Assembly: GCF_001039355.2 (NCBI RefSeq)
Contig: NW_019775733.1
Coordinates: forward strand, 134,613 to 198,612
From: Lingula anatina
Lineage: Eukaryota > Brachiopoda > Lingulata > Lingulida > Lingulidae
Length of the DNA stretch: 64,000 nt
Reading direction: 5' to 3'
In this document: piece after piece, positions 46,725 through 60,668 of the stretch
How the letters are laid out: every line of letters begins with the position of its first letter
Position numbering within the stretch: position 1 is the first letter of the stretch
The notes under the pieces: model-generated
Seen by the model: the letters and a program-made list of their open reading frames with translations, nothing else
Database searches by the model: none
What the model was told of the DNA's origin: nothing
Translations under genes and position numbers: made by a program

Positions 46725-49700
46725 TCAGTTAATGTCTATGACTTCTGTATCATCATCTTTCACCAGTTTTCTGCTACATAACAAATACTCCCCCCAGTGC
46801 TGCACCCTGTATAAAGCCACGCTGTCCAGTAACCACTCTCTGTTCAGGGTTGCCGCGCCATACTTCTTGTAGATTTCTAGAAGATAAATTGCCAATAAAC
46901 ATGTGAGATTTCGTTACAGATTTTCAGTCTTGTTCAAATTCTGGCTAAATAAGCTGCCTTAATTTAATAAAATGCCAGCTAGATTCAGTTACTAGATCAG
47001 TTCTATACATAACAATGTACCTGTCCAAAAAATATAAAAAATAGTAAAAGCAAAAAGAAAAACATAATATGAAAATTTTCAGTTTTTTTTACTCATTTAT
47101 CTGCTAAAGGTGGCAAGAACAAGAAAGGTAAAACACACTGTACAGTGTAAACGATACTGGCAAGTAAGACTGGATTTATACAGATCGATCTAACAGGATT
47201 GATCCATCTCCAAGGGGTTTCTCACTAAATTGCATTCAGCTTAAGCAGCTTAGACATCTGGCACGCCTAATGAGCTGCTTAACTATAATTAATTACCCAG
47301 CTTCAGTAGGCATGGCAGACATCTAAGCCACATAAATTGATTGCAATTTAGCAAGAACCCCCTCGGAGATAAATCGATCCACAGTTAGTGCGATAGTGTC
47401 TGTAAATGGTCCCTTACTATCACACTTGTCCCGGTCCACGCCGTGCTCTGAGGGCTGGATGAGGACCACCCTCTTACTGCCAGGCTGGAAGCTGAACATG
47501 GAGGGGTCCTGTACAGTGGCGCCACCACACAGCTCCACCAGGTTCTTCAGGTCGTCTGGTAACAGAAAAGTTGATGAAAGAAATGACTGAATGTTTTCAA
47601 TGGGGATCATTGTAAATTTTGCAGATATTGCTTTTTTTTTTTTTACAACATAATTTCTTTAAAATGGAACATTCTTATTGAGTTGTAAAAAATACTATAT
47701 AAAACGAAACTGTAACGATATAAAACTGATGTTTAAGAACATGTATGTATGCATGTATGTATATTCTTAATAAAGTGTTTAGGAAAAGAGTGATGTTGTG
47801 ATGATTATGTACTCTAAATTTATAATATTCTATAATATAGATCAACTAAGCTAAGACTAATACTAATGAATAAAGTACGCACAAGGTCATAAATCACCTA
47901 CCAATGGAGAGTCCAGTATAACCCCCCGCGCAGCAGATTTCATAGCCCCTAAGTAACAGCTGGTCGTCTGACGTCTGCCTGGCGCGCTGAGGTCCACGGT
48001 GGTTGATGCCATTGACCATGTCTCCTCTGATCTCATACTGAGTCTGGAAATATTTGGGAGGTATTGACTGAATTACCATTGTATCCCATTTTCTTTTTTA
48101 TTTTACCCTATAAATAATATCTATCTTCATGTGACTATACTTAATAAATACAACTGTATAACATATGCCAAATGGTAAAGATTGATCTTTAAAAATACAA
48201 AAATGTTAAATTATTATTTGATAGTTCATCCCAGATTTAATGAAACCTATTAATTTCACTCTCTGCCTGTTACAAAATTGTAAAATTTGCTTTTCAAGCT
48301 GTTAAGTTTTATCCCAAGAATAAATCAGAGGTTGGAGAATATTCAAAAATATATAAACATACGTACAAAATAACAAGCAGTTGACTACTTGGTATAATAT
48401 TCATCGGAACATTTGCATCCTGGGAGAGGCTCACATATATGATGTAATTTACTCCAAACAAGTAAAAGGTAATTTTTATTGAAAGAGAATCACCTCTGGG
48501 ATGAGCTTGTCTTGGTTCAGACAGTCCTCTATCCACTTGTAGCTAACCACCCATCGTCTGCCAGCTATCCCCATGAAATATTTCAGTGTCCTTTCACAGG
48601 CCAAAGGATGCTTTACATCTACAATATGTTCAACAGGCATTAATTCATTTGAATACTTTGTGTGATGTCAAAGAGAAATGAGTAAGATTTTTTAAAAGTT
48701 ACTAAAAGAGATGATTCACAAGAAATCTATGGCATAAAAGTCAACAATAATCAATGTAATGGATCAATAATAAAAACCCTATAATAAAAGACCTACAAAT
48801 CCTGTCTTACCAGGTTTTACTATAACATGTGTAGTACCGGAGTTGAACTTTGCCCAAAATTTCCCACCAAATCTGTCACCAAAATTCTTTATTGTAGACT
48901 GAAAAAAATTGTACAGTAAGTTTTTACATATCATTTTTATCTGTGGACTTGACATTTCCTCCAAATAAATCCCAATAAAAGCTGGATACTACTGCAATGT
49001 GATCACTTGGCAATGGTGAATCTCAAATCATCTATCAACTGATTTTTTTCTTTTAAAAAAATTATATTTACTCTAAATTTCTATGATTTTATATAGTTAT
49101 TTAAAATAAATACTCTTTTCAAACCATAAAAATCTCAACCAAAACTATAAAAAACCCTCATATACTTGTCTGAGGAAACTTACTATTTCATGTTTTCCCA
49201 GTCCCGTTGCCACAATGGACATCACCTTTCCCGTCCTGCCGCTGACCACTTCCTTCGTCCATCCTGAACACAACTGACCACTGGTCTCTGGTTTTTCTTG
49301 TCCACCATGGTTCCTGGTCCTTTCTTGGTTTCCACTACATTGCACTCTGTTTGTTTTCAAAGTCTGTGGATTGTTCTGTCTTAGACAGGTGCTGTCTTTC
49401 CTAAAAGGAGAGGATTCTCTGGACATTTTGCTGTCTCCTGACCCCAGGGCTTTTTTACCAGACCCTGGACTGTTCCTGACTGACCCTGGCGTAGGCCTAT
49501 CTGGGGTGTCCTTTATAACACAGGGTGATTTACTTTTTCTTGTTTCTGAAGAATTGTTTGCGTTTGCTGAAGAAAAAGATAGACATTGACAATTAATCTT
49601 CAAATCTAAGCATGAAAAAAATATAAATCAGATAACCTACTAGTAAGATTTTTTTTTTTTTACATTCTGGATAAAAAATTGTTTGACCAATTTTAGGAAC

Positions 49701-52700
49701 TTATATATATATATATATATGTCATATTACTGAAGCAATATTTCTTAAAATAATTCTAAAAAATTAAACAATGAATAAAAAAGCAGATTAAATAAAGTTA
49801 ATTCCTCCTCTTAAAAAGAAAAAAAACTTTCAGATAATAAAAATAGTATGTGAGGAAAAAATGGGTCTCTCACTAAAACTGAATACCTTGCTGTGTTGTC
49901 TTAGACACAGTGGTGCCATCTTTGGACTTGTAATGATCAATGAACTCAGTCAACTTCTGAATCTCCGGAGTGCGCTCCACATGGGATGTTGAAGACGTTT
50001 CCTTGGCAACCTTCACAGGAGGTGGAGAGGGAGGACGTGGACTGACAAACAGATCATCCCCACTGTCATTTACTGACATGTTGTCTGGTTCTTCATCTGA
50101 AGATCTTATATCATCCTCTGCCGTGTCCTTTTTCTTGTCTGAAAAGATGTGATAAAACAAAATTATTATTTTCACTCATATATCATACCGATTTCATCCA
50201 AAAAACAAGTTCTACTTCTGGTTACATACAGGATCGTCAACACATCAAGTGGACTTTGGTAAAGAGCATATATGGATATGCAAGAAAAGGTACACATAAA
50301 TGTAAAGGAGTCAAACATGCCTGTCTGAGACTGCACAGCATCAGTTCTAACACCTTGGTTCAAAGCTGCCTTCAGGCGTTCCATTTCTCTCTGCAGTCTC
50401 TCCAACTCTGCCTCTGTCTGTCTTTGTTGCTGAAAGTGTAAATAAAAGATTCAATATATTATACTGTAAATACTGATAATATACCTTTTGTGATCACAAT
50501 CTCAATATTCAGTCATCATTAGCCACTTCTGCTACTTCATTTGATAGGGATTTAAATTTTTCATAATATTATCAGTGTAAGTGATATAATGCCTAATTTT
50601 CTCCATATAATTTCAGTCCTTTAGACCATGTACCAAATGAATATTTTACACTCAACAAAAACTGCACAAAAAATTCAAAATATTTCTGAATTAAGCGCTG
50701 CAATCATAAGAAAACACCAGGAGAAAACTTCTTACCTGGGTCGTAAGCAGGGCCTCACTTTCACTAGAGAAGGAACTCGTGGGGTAACGATTAGCCGATT
50801 GACCTTCACCTTGCATGTCTTTCTCGGTAGATACTGAACTATCAGGATACCGATTGTCCTCTTCAGTTTCCTCAACTGCCTTCTCTGCAGTAAATAAATC
50901 TTCTGAGTAATTCCTTTCTACAGGTGCTTCACTCTCAGAAGTATCCCTTAGATAATACTTCGGATCATGTTCTTCAATGTGTTCTTCATCATCAGACAGG
51001 TTCTGTTGATTTGAAAGTTTGTGACCTCTGCCTTTATTCAAGGAATCAGTGCTTGGGTACGGTGAAGGTTCAGGTTTTTCTAACTGAGAAACTTTTTCTT
51101 TGGCCAATGGGCTGAGAAACTCACTTTTCTCACCAGATGGTGTATTGCAAGACACCCCAGGGCGAGGACTCTGGTTCCTGGTACCACTGGTCATCAACAG
51201 CAGAGGCGACTTCAGTCTTTTGCCAATAGTGGGAATACCCAATCTCGTCACAGGACTGACAAAATCATTTCTCCCAACAGATGGGGCATTACAAGACACT
51301 CTGGAACCAGGACTCTGAAAATCATTGCCATTTTCCATCATCGGTATTTTTCCACTTTGCTTCCTTGTTGGTGTATTACTGTAAGACTTGGAAGTGGAAG
51401 CACGGGGGGATTTCTTGGATGGGGGATGGATATCAGGAAGTTCGTCATCATCAGTTGTATCATCCATGGTGTTTTCATTTTGTAATCCGAGTTCCTTATT
51501 TGTTGGAATATGCCCCAAAGGCTGTAAAATGCTTAGACTTTGTGATTGTGGCCAGGTGTGGGAACCTTCTGGAACATGGCTGAATTCTATACTACTAGTT
51601 CTTTGGTGGTCAGCTTCATCTTCATCATCGCTACAAACAGCAAGGTCTGACAATTTCTTTCTGTGATTTCTTGAGCTGAGCCTAGAACTTAGGGACGTGG
51701 TTTTCATGCTCTTAGTTTCCCCTTGACTGGCAAGATTTCCTGATCCCACTTTTAGTTTGTCTGATTTTGAAAGCACTTCTTCATCTTCCTGTGAGGCAAG
51801 CTCTCCAATGTCTTGCTTATACCTGCTTTCATTGGGCTGGGTTTCTAGTTGTTTTGCTGATACTTCAATGTTTGCCTCCTCCTCAGCTTCGCCATCTTCT
51901 GAGGAGCTGTCGCTCTCTAAGATCCGTCTCCCTCTGATGTTCACCACTTTCGGTTTCCTCTCTAAACATCCACCAGAATGTTTACTATCTGAAGAACTAT
52001 TTGTATCGACATCAATGACCTCATCCTCATCTTCTACAGGTTCAAGGTCATTATCCTCAAGGTCAATAACCCCTTCATAAAGATCACTGACCTTGACCCC
52101 ATTATCAAGGTCTTCATCCTCTACATCATCTACAAGAGATCCACAAGTGGAGTCATTGTCCAATTCTTCATCCAGTCGTGTTTTAGAGGAAGGCGATTTT
52201 TGGTTTACTGGTTTCAGTACTTCACAAGATGAATCTACAAAATTAGTTGTGCTGATGCTGTCATATTCCTTTGAAACTAAATCTTCCAGCCTCCCCTCTT
52301 CTTCTTCTCCTTGTTCTAGGTCATCTGATATGTCCCCATTTTCATCTGTCAATTCAACTTCAATATTTGGAACTCTGGCATTGTTGCTTGCATTTGGCTC
52401 TTCTGAGTTTATCGTTATTTCACTTTTGGCTTTAAAACTATCTGGTATAACTTGTGGTGAAGTACTACTCGAGTTGTTTTCATGCCTGGAATTCTGAGGT
52501 AAAACCTGCAACTGCTGAGTGACCTTTGACCCCTGACCTAGACTTGACCTTGACCTCTTATAAGTCTGCTCATTATTCTTATCTTCACCTGTTTCAGATT
52601 TCCTCTTTTTGGATTTGGATCTTTTATATCTGTCATCTTCGACAGAACTATTTTCAGACACATCCACATGACCTGCTCTGTGATTAAACTGCACAGATAT

Positions 52701-55700
52701 AGCAGGGGAGCCCTCAGTGGAGCCAGCTTTTTCATACTGTTTGCTCCGTTTAGCAGGCACTATAAAAGCAGGCGAGTCATCCCGAGAGGCACCCTCAGTT
52801 GCAGGAACAATATCATCTGAGATCACACACGGTGACCCAAAACTGGCATTTAGTACATTATTCTCTTCACTGACTTTTATCCCAATTTTTTCCTGGCTGG
52901 AGCCCATTCCCTGTGACCCACAGGGTGTACTGTCAATGACTGGACCCTGCTCCATACTTAAGGTCACTACACCTTTCCCCATGTTGGAACTTGAAACCTG
53001 AGAGTCTTGGCAACCTTTGAGGTCCTTGTCACAAGTTGCCCCCAGTTTCTCACTTGGACTAGAACCGTGTATGTTGTATTGAGACTCGCCCACAGTGGGC
53101 ATCTCCAAGTTTTCTCCCAGTGGACTGAGCAGGGGGGTGTTCTCAAATAAACTGTCATCAAGGGATGGCAACACAAATTTACTTGCTGATGTCCTTTTAA
53201 CTTTCTCACTTCCTGGTTTGGTTGGTTCACTTCCTGGTTTGGAAGGGGAGACAGGATCCAAAGAAAATGTTTTTCTGTTGGATTTTTTAATGTGCAGAGT
53301 GACATCAAGATGTGGATACTCCAGTTTTTCAAGAGGACAGGATGCAGTGGTACCAACTTCTTCTTTCTCTGAACAGATATTTTCATCTGACTCTGGAATG
53401 ATTTTCACTGGGGACTTGGTCTTCTCAGAAAGCTCAGCCACAACATTTTCTCCTACTTCAGAACAGCTTTTATCCACATCTTCTTCAGCGTCAACCATCT
53501 TTGCTGGTGCGTCATGGTTCTGAGAAGATTCACCTTTCATTTGATTGAACATTGAGGGGTTTTGTACACCTGCAGGTGCTTGGTCTTCCTGTGTGACCAA
53601 AACCACACAATCCTCCGTCAAAGGTAAGTCTTTGGTATTGGAATTTTGACCTTGAACTTCACCTATATGACCTTCAACTTGACCTTTGATTAGATGACCT
53701 TGACCTAAGTGACCTGGACTGACTGCCTCATCCTGAGATGACAAAGATATAGTCTCCACAGAGGCAACCTTCATACATGCAGGGTCTATTGACTGTTGCC
53801 GTAGCAACAGCAGCGACTCACTCTGTTCTGTTTCTCCGGACTCTCTTTTACCACTGGCCTCAAGGTCACCAGACTTGGCAGTGCTGACAGGTTCTGGATC
53901 AACATCTGGAATATTTGATAAAACCTATCTATAAATCATGAAAATACAGTGAAATTAGCAATGTGTAACATTGGAATAAGATATTTCCTCCAAATCATCA
54001 CAAACTACAAGAAAGTGAAACAACATATGCAAGTGTGCTGAATAATCTTGTACAAAAAATACTTTCAGCTAATAATAGGAATTTTTATCCATAAAACTAG
54101 CAATAGGATTTTTTCTTGATGGTATAAATTAACAAAATAGTTTTCTCAAAAGTTTGAGAAACAAAACTTACAAAAGAGTTATGCAGGTAGAGGCTTTTAA
54201 TTATCCTAAAACATAAAAGATAGGAACATGGATGTTCTTACCTAGGTTGGATTTTTGAAATTCTACTTGGGATAGTGCCAAATCTACAGATTCTGTGTCT
54301 GAGCCCTGTTCTCTGTCATCTTCATTCATATCTTTAACTACAGAGGACTGAAGTGAAGGTGAAACGGTATCTGAAATTAAAAATTAATGAAGGAAAAATA
54401 CAGCACATTTTGTATTGCATTGAGTATTTCACATTTGGTGAAAATATTTACAAAAAAATTCCTACTACATCTAATAAATGATTGGAAGTTCTCTGCATCT
54501 AATCACCTGTCCTGAACTGCAAAAAATATTTTGCTGAGAGGGAAAGGAACCAAGTCTTAGCTTTACACACCACTCACCAAACAGAATATTTTATGTTATC
54601 ATAATGTTTTTGGTTAAAAAATTATAATAGTAACATTAATATAGTGCTGTTCTGTGTTTGCTGGGAAAATGTTTATATAAACTACCCAATATATCGGTAC
54701 TTTTGCTTATGAAAACTTTAATATCTTAAGAATTTCTGGACAATTTCTAATAGATAAAAGGAAATTTTCTTATACTAATTACTCTTCTTACAAAGAAATT
54801 ATACTCAGACAACAACAGTCCATCTTCAACAAACCTTCATCAGTTACTGGAATACAGGGAGTCGTGGGATCCATGATTTGTACTTCCTTCTCCATTTCTT
54901 GACCAGAGTTTTCCACGCACGGAAAAGAAATACTTCTCTTTTTAGACAGCGACGACTTATTCCCATGAGTGGCAAGCTTCAGTTTTGTTGGAGTTTTCTT
55001 TTTCTGCAAGTCTTTGGCCATTTCTTTAGTGCTTGACCAATCAGCTGGTGCAATTTTTTTCACTGCTGAACCATTCCTGTTACTACTCGTTGCTTTTTGT
55101 ATTAGGCCCAGCTTGTTGGACTTTCTCTCGCTGGCTTGTACACTTTCTTTCAATTCTTGTTCACTGTCATTATTATCTTTTGAGCAGAGAGGTTCCTGGC
55201 CATTAGAGGGGAACAAAATAGTTCTTCTTTCGTTACATATATCAACTGAAGGTGGCACCACATTTTCACTCTGTGTCTCTGTTTCTGCAGCACCAGCAAG
55301 ACAGGCCTCTTCCACATCTGCTTGCTGTTCTCTAAAAGCCTGACTAAGCATGAGTTCATGGGATTCTGCTTCACTTATTTTATCAATCATTTTCTGTACG
55401 TCTGATTGGGTGGACTGGCTCTCCTCAGGAACTGCTTCCGGTCTATTCTTGCTTCTAGGTCTCCTCCTCCTTTCGGTGCCCTTATCTTGTTCCTTCTCAT
55501 CTGGAACAGCAAATAAAGTGGTATCTGCCTCCTTTAATGTCTCAACTTTTGCCCTGTTTAATTCTTGTTGCTTCTTTGCCTTTTCCTGTCTCTGTGACTC
55601 TCTCCTTCCCCCACCTCCTCCTCTCCCTCGTCTTCCTTTAGGCTTCCTTGGAGTGTGCTGACTAACTACAAACTCGTACGGGTCTTCCTGTGTGAAAGTC

Positions 55701-58700
55701 ACCTCCTGAGCAGCAGACATTTTCTGGAATGTGTCCTTTTTCTCATCTCTTGTGATAAATCTAGTCCTGAATATTTTCTTTCCCAAGGAAAGTGGAGAGG
55801 TAGCTCCTTGTCCTGTAAATTCATTTTGGTTGTCAACATCATTGGAAGTTTGGTTCAGTGAATTCAACTGATTCTTGATTAATTCAAGTCCATCACTGCA
55901 TTCTGATTCAACATGACCCTGGGCTGTCATGGATTCAGCGCCACCTTCAGTATTTCCCAAGGCACCTATCCCATAATTGCCACTTTCTTGTGACACATCA
56001 TCTTGCACATGATTGGTCAACCAGTCCTGGACTCTCTCTATGGACTGCCTTCTCTCCTGGATACCTGCTCCCGTAACTCTATGGCAGGCATCCCCTACCA
56101 GTCTCTCCTCTGTGGATTCAGAAAACATTTCTTTGTGAGGAGGCTTCATCGTTACAATTTCATCTGCTTCTCTGTTTCTTAAAATTTTCCTTTCGTTGTT
56201 GTCAACATTTTTAGTGATGGGCTCTGCATGTAAAGTATGACTATCTTCTTCAACCGTTTTCAGCTTTTCATCTTTAGATGAGGCGCTGTCCTTCTCTCCC
56301 TCAACAGTGTCACAAACAAAATCTAGAACGCCTCCTCCATCTGTCTTCTCATTTTCTTGTTGAGGTAAAAAAGATGAAACATGATTTTCTATAACTGGTG
56401 GACTGTCAAGAAATTCTTCTGAAAATGAGGTATTTTCAAGATAACTTCGTAGAGCCTCTGGGTCTTGTCTGAACTGTCTAGATCTGGTTGATCGCCTGTT
56501 CACAAGAGGATTTGCAATGGGCTTGTCTTGACTGGTGACTCCGCCCAGTGGTCCATCTACAAGGTACTGTGCAACCTGGTCAATAGATGGCACCACATTC
56601 TCCTGATTTCTGTTGTTTGTTCTGCTTCTCCTTCCCCTTCTGGTCGCTGTGCTACGCTGTCTGTTGTTACTGCTGCTGTTACTGTTGTTGCTGGTACCAC
56701 TGATGTTTCTGCATCTTTTTCCTTTGGTTTGTTTAGCTCTGGGAAAAGATGAACTGAAAAAGCAGGAGATAATTCAGACATTCAAATGTATCAACTTCAA
56801 CTGGCAATAAGTGAAAATATGGGCAGAGAGGTGGGTTCTGCACAAGCTGAAATGGAATTCTAAATAATTTTTTATTTGAAATTTTTGTCATCATTCACTT
56901 TCCAGTTTTTCTAAATATTAAAATGCTTAATTTAGTGTCTCAAATGCATGAAAGTTGTCCTTTTATTTCACAAAAATAAAAACAAAAAACATTGCTTTCC
57001 ATCAAATAAACAATCAATTCAGTTAAAATATAAGGAAAACTGAGTGTAAGAAAAATACTTTATCTAAAATTATGAGCTTAAATAAAAGTTGATCTCAATA
57101 TGATGACAATAAGAGTTGTTTTTACTGGGATATATTAAGACCCTGAGCACAAAAAATCATGGAAAGCACATAAACAACAGAATAAGTTTCCATCTTTCAA
57201 AAATTTAGTGTATACATAGGTTAGAATCTGGGCATCTGTATATTAATAAACTTACTGAACATTAGTGTTTGCTACCACTGTGTGCTGACCACTCTCTTCA
57301 CTAACACCATCTGAAATCAAATCAAATATGATATAATTACAACGCAAAAACTTTTCTGAGAATCATAATAAACTATGGCATTTCTGTAGCAGTTTGACAG
57401 TTTAGTAAGGTGGGCAATTGAGGTGTAAAAAAAAAAATTTAACATTTCTACAATCATGGTAATAATCATCCTCATATCATTCTGATGCCTATCTGAGAGA
57501 ACTCAATATTTTTCCTTTGTTGTAGCTCAACACTGAAAGGTAACCATAAATACTAGAAGTGAGAAGTGGTCCTGTCCAAGTCTACCCCCCGTGAAGATAT
57601 TCACTGGCATAGGTCAAGGAACAATTTGTCAATCTGAACAGTGATACAAGTCAACAACCTGAATAATAACTAGAACTGGCCAGTCCCTGATACAAGTGGT
57701 CAGTTTCCCACCTCTGAGTCATAAGAACTGACCTTCAATATACACAAGGTCCTGCCCCTCAGCCTTCTTCCGTTTACCATAGCGCAAGTTCTTTCTATTT
57801 TTCTCATTCACAACATTTTCTTCAGCCAAATATTCCTAGAGAAAATAATCAAAAATCAAATTAATTATAATCGGAAGTAATTTGATAATAAATTTTATCT
57901 TGAACTTTGTAAGACAGATACTGAAACTGATATTTTTATTTCGACTCAGTAAACCTTCCCCAGGAATAAGATTAAATGCTTTGTCATACTGATCTGCCTG
58001 TTAGAATTCCTTGCTGGAAAAGTTATCATTTCACTTCAGATTCTACATATATTTGGAAAAAAGTACTTTTATTCAACACTTAGTTTCCTATTGTAAAAGC
58101 AGTACATGGTCAAATATCTTTCCTATTTCTGCCATGTTTTATCCAGAGACACAATACACTATAGTATACCTGCTGCGGACTGCTGCGTTTTCTGCCCCCT
58201 GGTGACGTGATTCTTGGACTTCCCTTCGTCTGCGGGGTGCAGCTAAACACGTCACTACCAGGTCCACGGGGTGGGGAAACTGGAGAAAAAACTCATTCTT
58301 AATTATATATGTCAAGGTACAAGCAGCACTACTGAATTGGGTAAACAATAACTACAGTGAATTTGTTGATATATAACTCTTTTCTCCATAAACCATATAG
58401 TAATTCTTAAATTAGAGACTAAATAACAGGACTCATGCACTACTTTTTGATAGTGGTCCACATGGTGGATTGTAGAGTAGTGGATTACTTTTTATGTAAT
58501 CTTTAAGTCATAAATAACTGTTTCACATTTGACAATTTATTAGGAGAGGGCAGAAAACCTTTTCCACTGCTTACTTTATTCTTCCACAGTAATGCTAATA
58601 TACCTCTTTACCACCCTTCTATAATAAATATGTAATCAGGGATTTTAATGCAGTTGGCCTTGGATGATGTTATTTAAAAGGATAACTCTTCGTATGAGAT

Positions 58701-60668
58701 CTATATTTCACATTGGTCAGAACAAACAGTTATTATACCTTTCATATAAAGCAACTTACAGAGGATCCCAGAATCTTCTTGGAAAGCTTCCACAAGGTTT
58801 CTGATTGCGTCCACAATCTGTGACAGTTTATTTCTGGCACTGAGGCTCCTAGAAATAGTGGATTTTATGTTGAGATTGTAGGATGATAGTTTGAGACCAT
58901 TTTCTCTTTACAATACCATACACGTTGCTGATAAAGTGTAATATGTGCGTATTTAATTTTGAGCTCTCGTCTAACTCAATGATGGGAAATAACTTTTAAA
59001 TGCTCACTCTGAATGGCAAAAGAACTTTAAAATAGCACATAACAATAGTAAATCAAACAACCAATTCTTTCTGTGGGGAGTTTTAAAGACAAATGGATTA
59101 CCAAAATAATAGGAATCAACTCAAAATAAATTGTCTCCATTTCTATTCTGTGTTGTTATACTATAGTTATTATACTATTAAATTACCTTTTAGTGATGTT
59201 TTTCTTGCAGAGTGGGCAGGGAGCCGAGGGTTTGTTTCTTAAGTATTCTGTAACACAAAACCTGGAAAACACACATCAAAATTTTCAAAATGCCAATGTC
59301 ACAGTGTTACATTTTATTATATTTATATGTCCCGTCAGAGACTGACTTTTTACACTTAACAACCCATGCTGCCAAGGAAAGTAAACAAAACTGGTCTGTT
59401 TGTGCATTAATTGCTTCTCAAGACTTGTACCTTGCAATATGAATTACAAAAGTCTCGATTAAATGAAATTTCAAAGAGAATTTTGTGTTGGAGTTTTAGT
59501 AAAAAAAATACAGGGGTCAAAAATGTCCCGTCAGAGACCGATTGTCATTCCCACATTTATTTCAATTCAAATTAGCTGCTTGTTTTACATAATCCTTTAT
59601 GGTCCAGCTAAATAAAAATGTATTTAAATGTAACCATGTAGATCATTTACCAACTGTAATCTTTAAAATTGTCTCTAAAATGTCCCGTCAGAGACATTTC
59701 AAATACCGTGTTTTGACCCATTATAAACAGCTTCGGTATGAGCCCAGGTTATAAAATTGTAAGCCAACTTTTCAGAGATCCCGGTCAACCACAATTTTAT
59801 AATTGATCTATCTGTGTGTCTCCATGAGAAAATGATTTTGAACTCCCCATTAAAAAAAAACTGGTTAACCCCTACTTCCAGTTCACAAAGATTAATGTAA
59901 AACATACATGTTACTATTTTCCCTCAAAATCTATTACTAATTTTGAGAAAAATATCATAGACAAGAAGCATTTTTTTTGCAGATCTAGAGAATCTAGAGC
60001 AGGATTATGTAAATCTGATTGTTCCCTTTCACGTCCTATACCTCCTTTAGAATTTATTTATTTTTATAAAGGCTATTATAATACAGAAATAAAGTAGAAA
60101 GATTTCAGACAAAGCACAATAATGTTCCTTCAAAATCAAAATGAATATTCAGTTTTACCTGCAGAACTGGTGATCACACTTGGTTGATACTGGGTTCTTC
60201 ATTAACTCCAGACTGGAGAGGAAAGGAGAAGACTCATTATACTAGTATTTCATTAATACATTAATTAACAGATTTATCTGTTCATCATTCACTACTACTG
60301 AGAACATACTATGGAAAGTGTTAGCATTAAATTTGCCAAATGCTAATGATGATTAACTTTTCCTACATAAAAAATCATAGTTTCTACATCCACTTACTTA
60401 TGTCTATAACCCCTGTAGTATTTAGAAGATCCAATTACACAATTCATCACAGTAGGCAAAAAGTTTTCAAATCTTATTTTATTTAAGTGCAATTTTAATT
60501 GCTTAAAAGCATGTACAATAGGAGAAATCTCTATGCTTTTCATTCTGCAAACTAAAGCATGTTACTAACATACCATATTGAGCACTCTAAGCTTTTCTGC
60601 ATCAGTGCCAGTGTCTGCTGCATCTTGTTCAGTCGTCCAGGACTGCTACTGCTCTGACTGCTAGACAT
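46725..60668 (-). CDS. BRCA1: BRCA1 homologue, right copy (18 coding exons, about 2395 aa)
   Basis: A second intact BRCA1 in inverted orientation. Exons from the start: 60574-60668, 60159-60212, 59187-59261, 58760-58848, 58170-58279, 57733-57835, 57256-57310, 54835-56753, 54242-54370, 50736-53905, 50321-50429, 49887-50138, 49184-49566, 48811-48898, 48494-48618, 47902-48043, 47418-47555, 46725-46876. All borders and phases equal the left copy; only exons 8 and 10 are each 3 nt shorter. RING, coiled coil and BRCT motifs are complete. Scattered replacements include VIDIN at the C-terminus (VIDID in the left copy), TQYEIRG (TRYEIRG) and PKYYLRD (PKYPRD). Two tracts, about 55785-56375 and 51680-53120, differ strongly from the left copy; the rest is almost identical. 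There are no stops or frameshifts, so I see no sign of pseudogene decay. Confidence 0.96.
47166..47416. mobile_element. MITE family B at the BRCA1 exon 17 splice donor, right copy
   Basis: Positional partner of 27370-27627: one edge abuts the exon 17 donor (47417-47416 reads GT on the minus strand). Same internal blocks, so both descend from one insertion made before the duplication. Confidence 0.82.
58678..58741. mobile_element. Short remnant of the TTAA MITE family in BRCA1 intron 4, right copy
   Basis: Left end AAGGATAACTCTTCG next to TTAA (58674-58677), right end AGTTATTATACCT next to a degraded TTCA. The core TATATTTCACA matches the subterminal part of the element at 12639. Probably an internally deleted copy; it is missing from the left intron. 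Confidence 0.65.
59323..59697. mobile_element. Insertion with three ATGTCCCGTCAGAGAC repeats in BRCA1 intron 2, right copy only
   Basis: The right intron is about 400 bp longer than the left. The extra block carries the direct repeat TGTCCCGTCAGAGAC near 59328, 59525 and 59680, two of these close to its edges. There is no inverted terminus and no ORF of note. The class is unknown. Confidence 0.6.

Noticed and set aside
46725-60668. Right BRCA1 as a pseudogene
   Set aside because: All 18 exons stay open with intact splice sites; length changes are whole codons.
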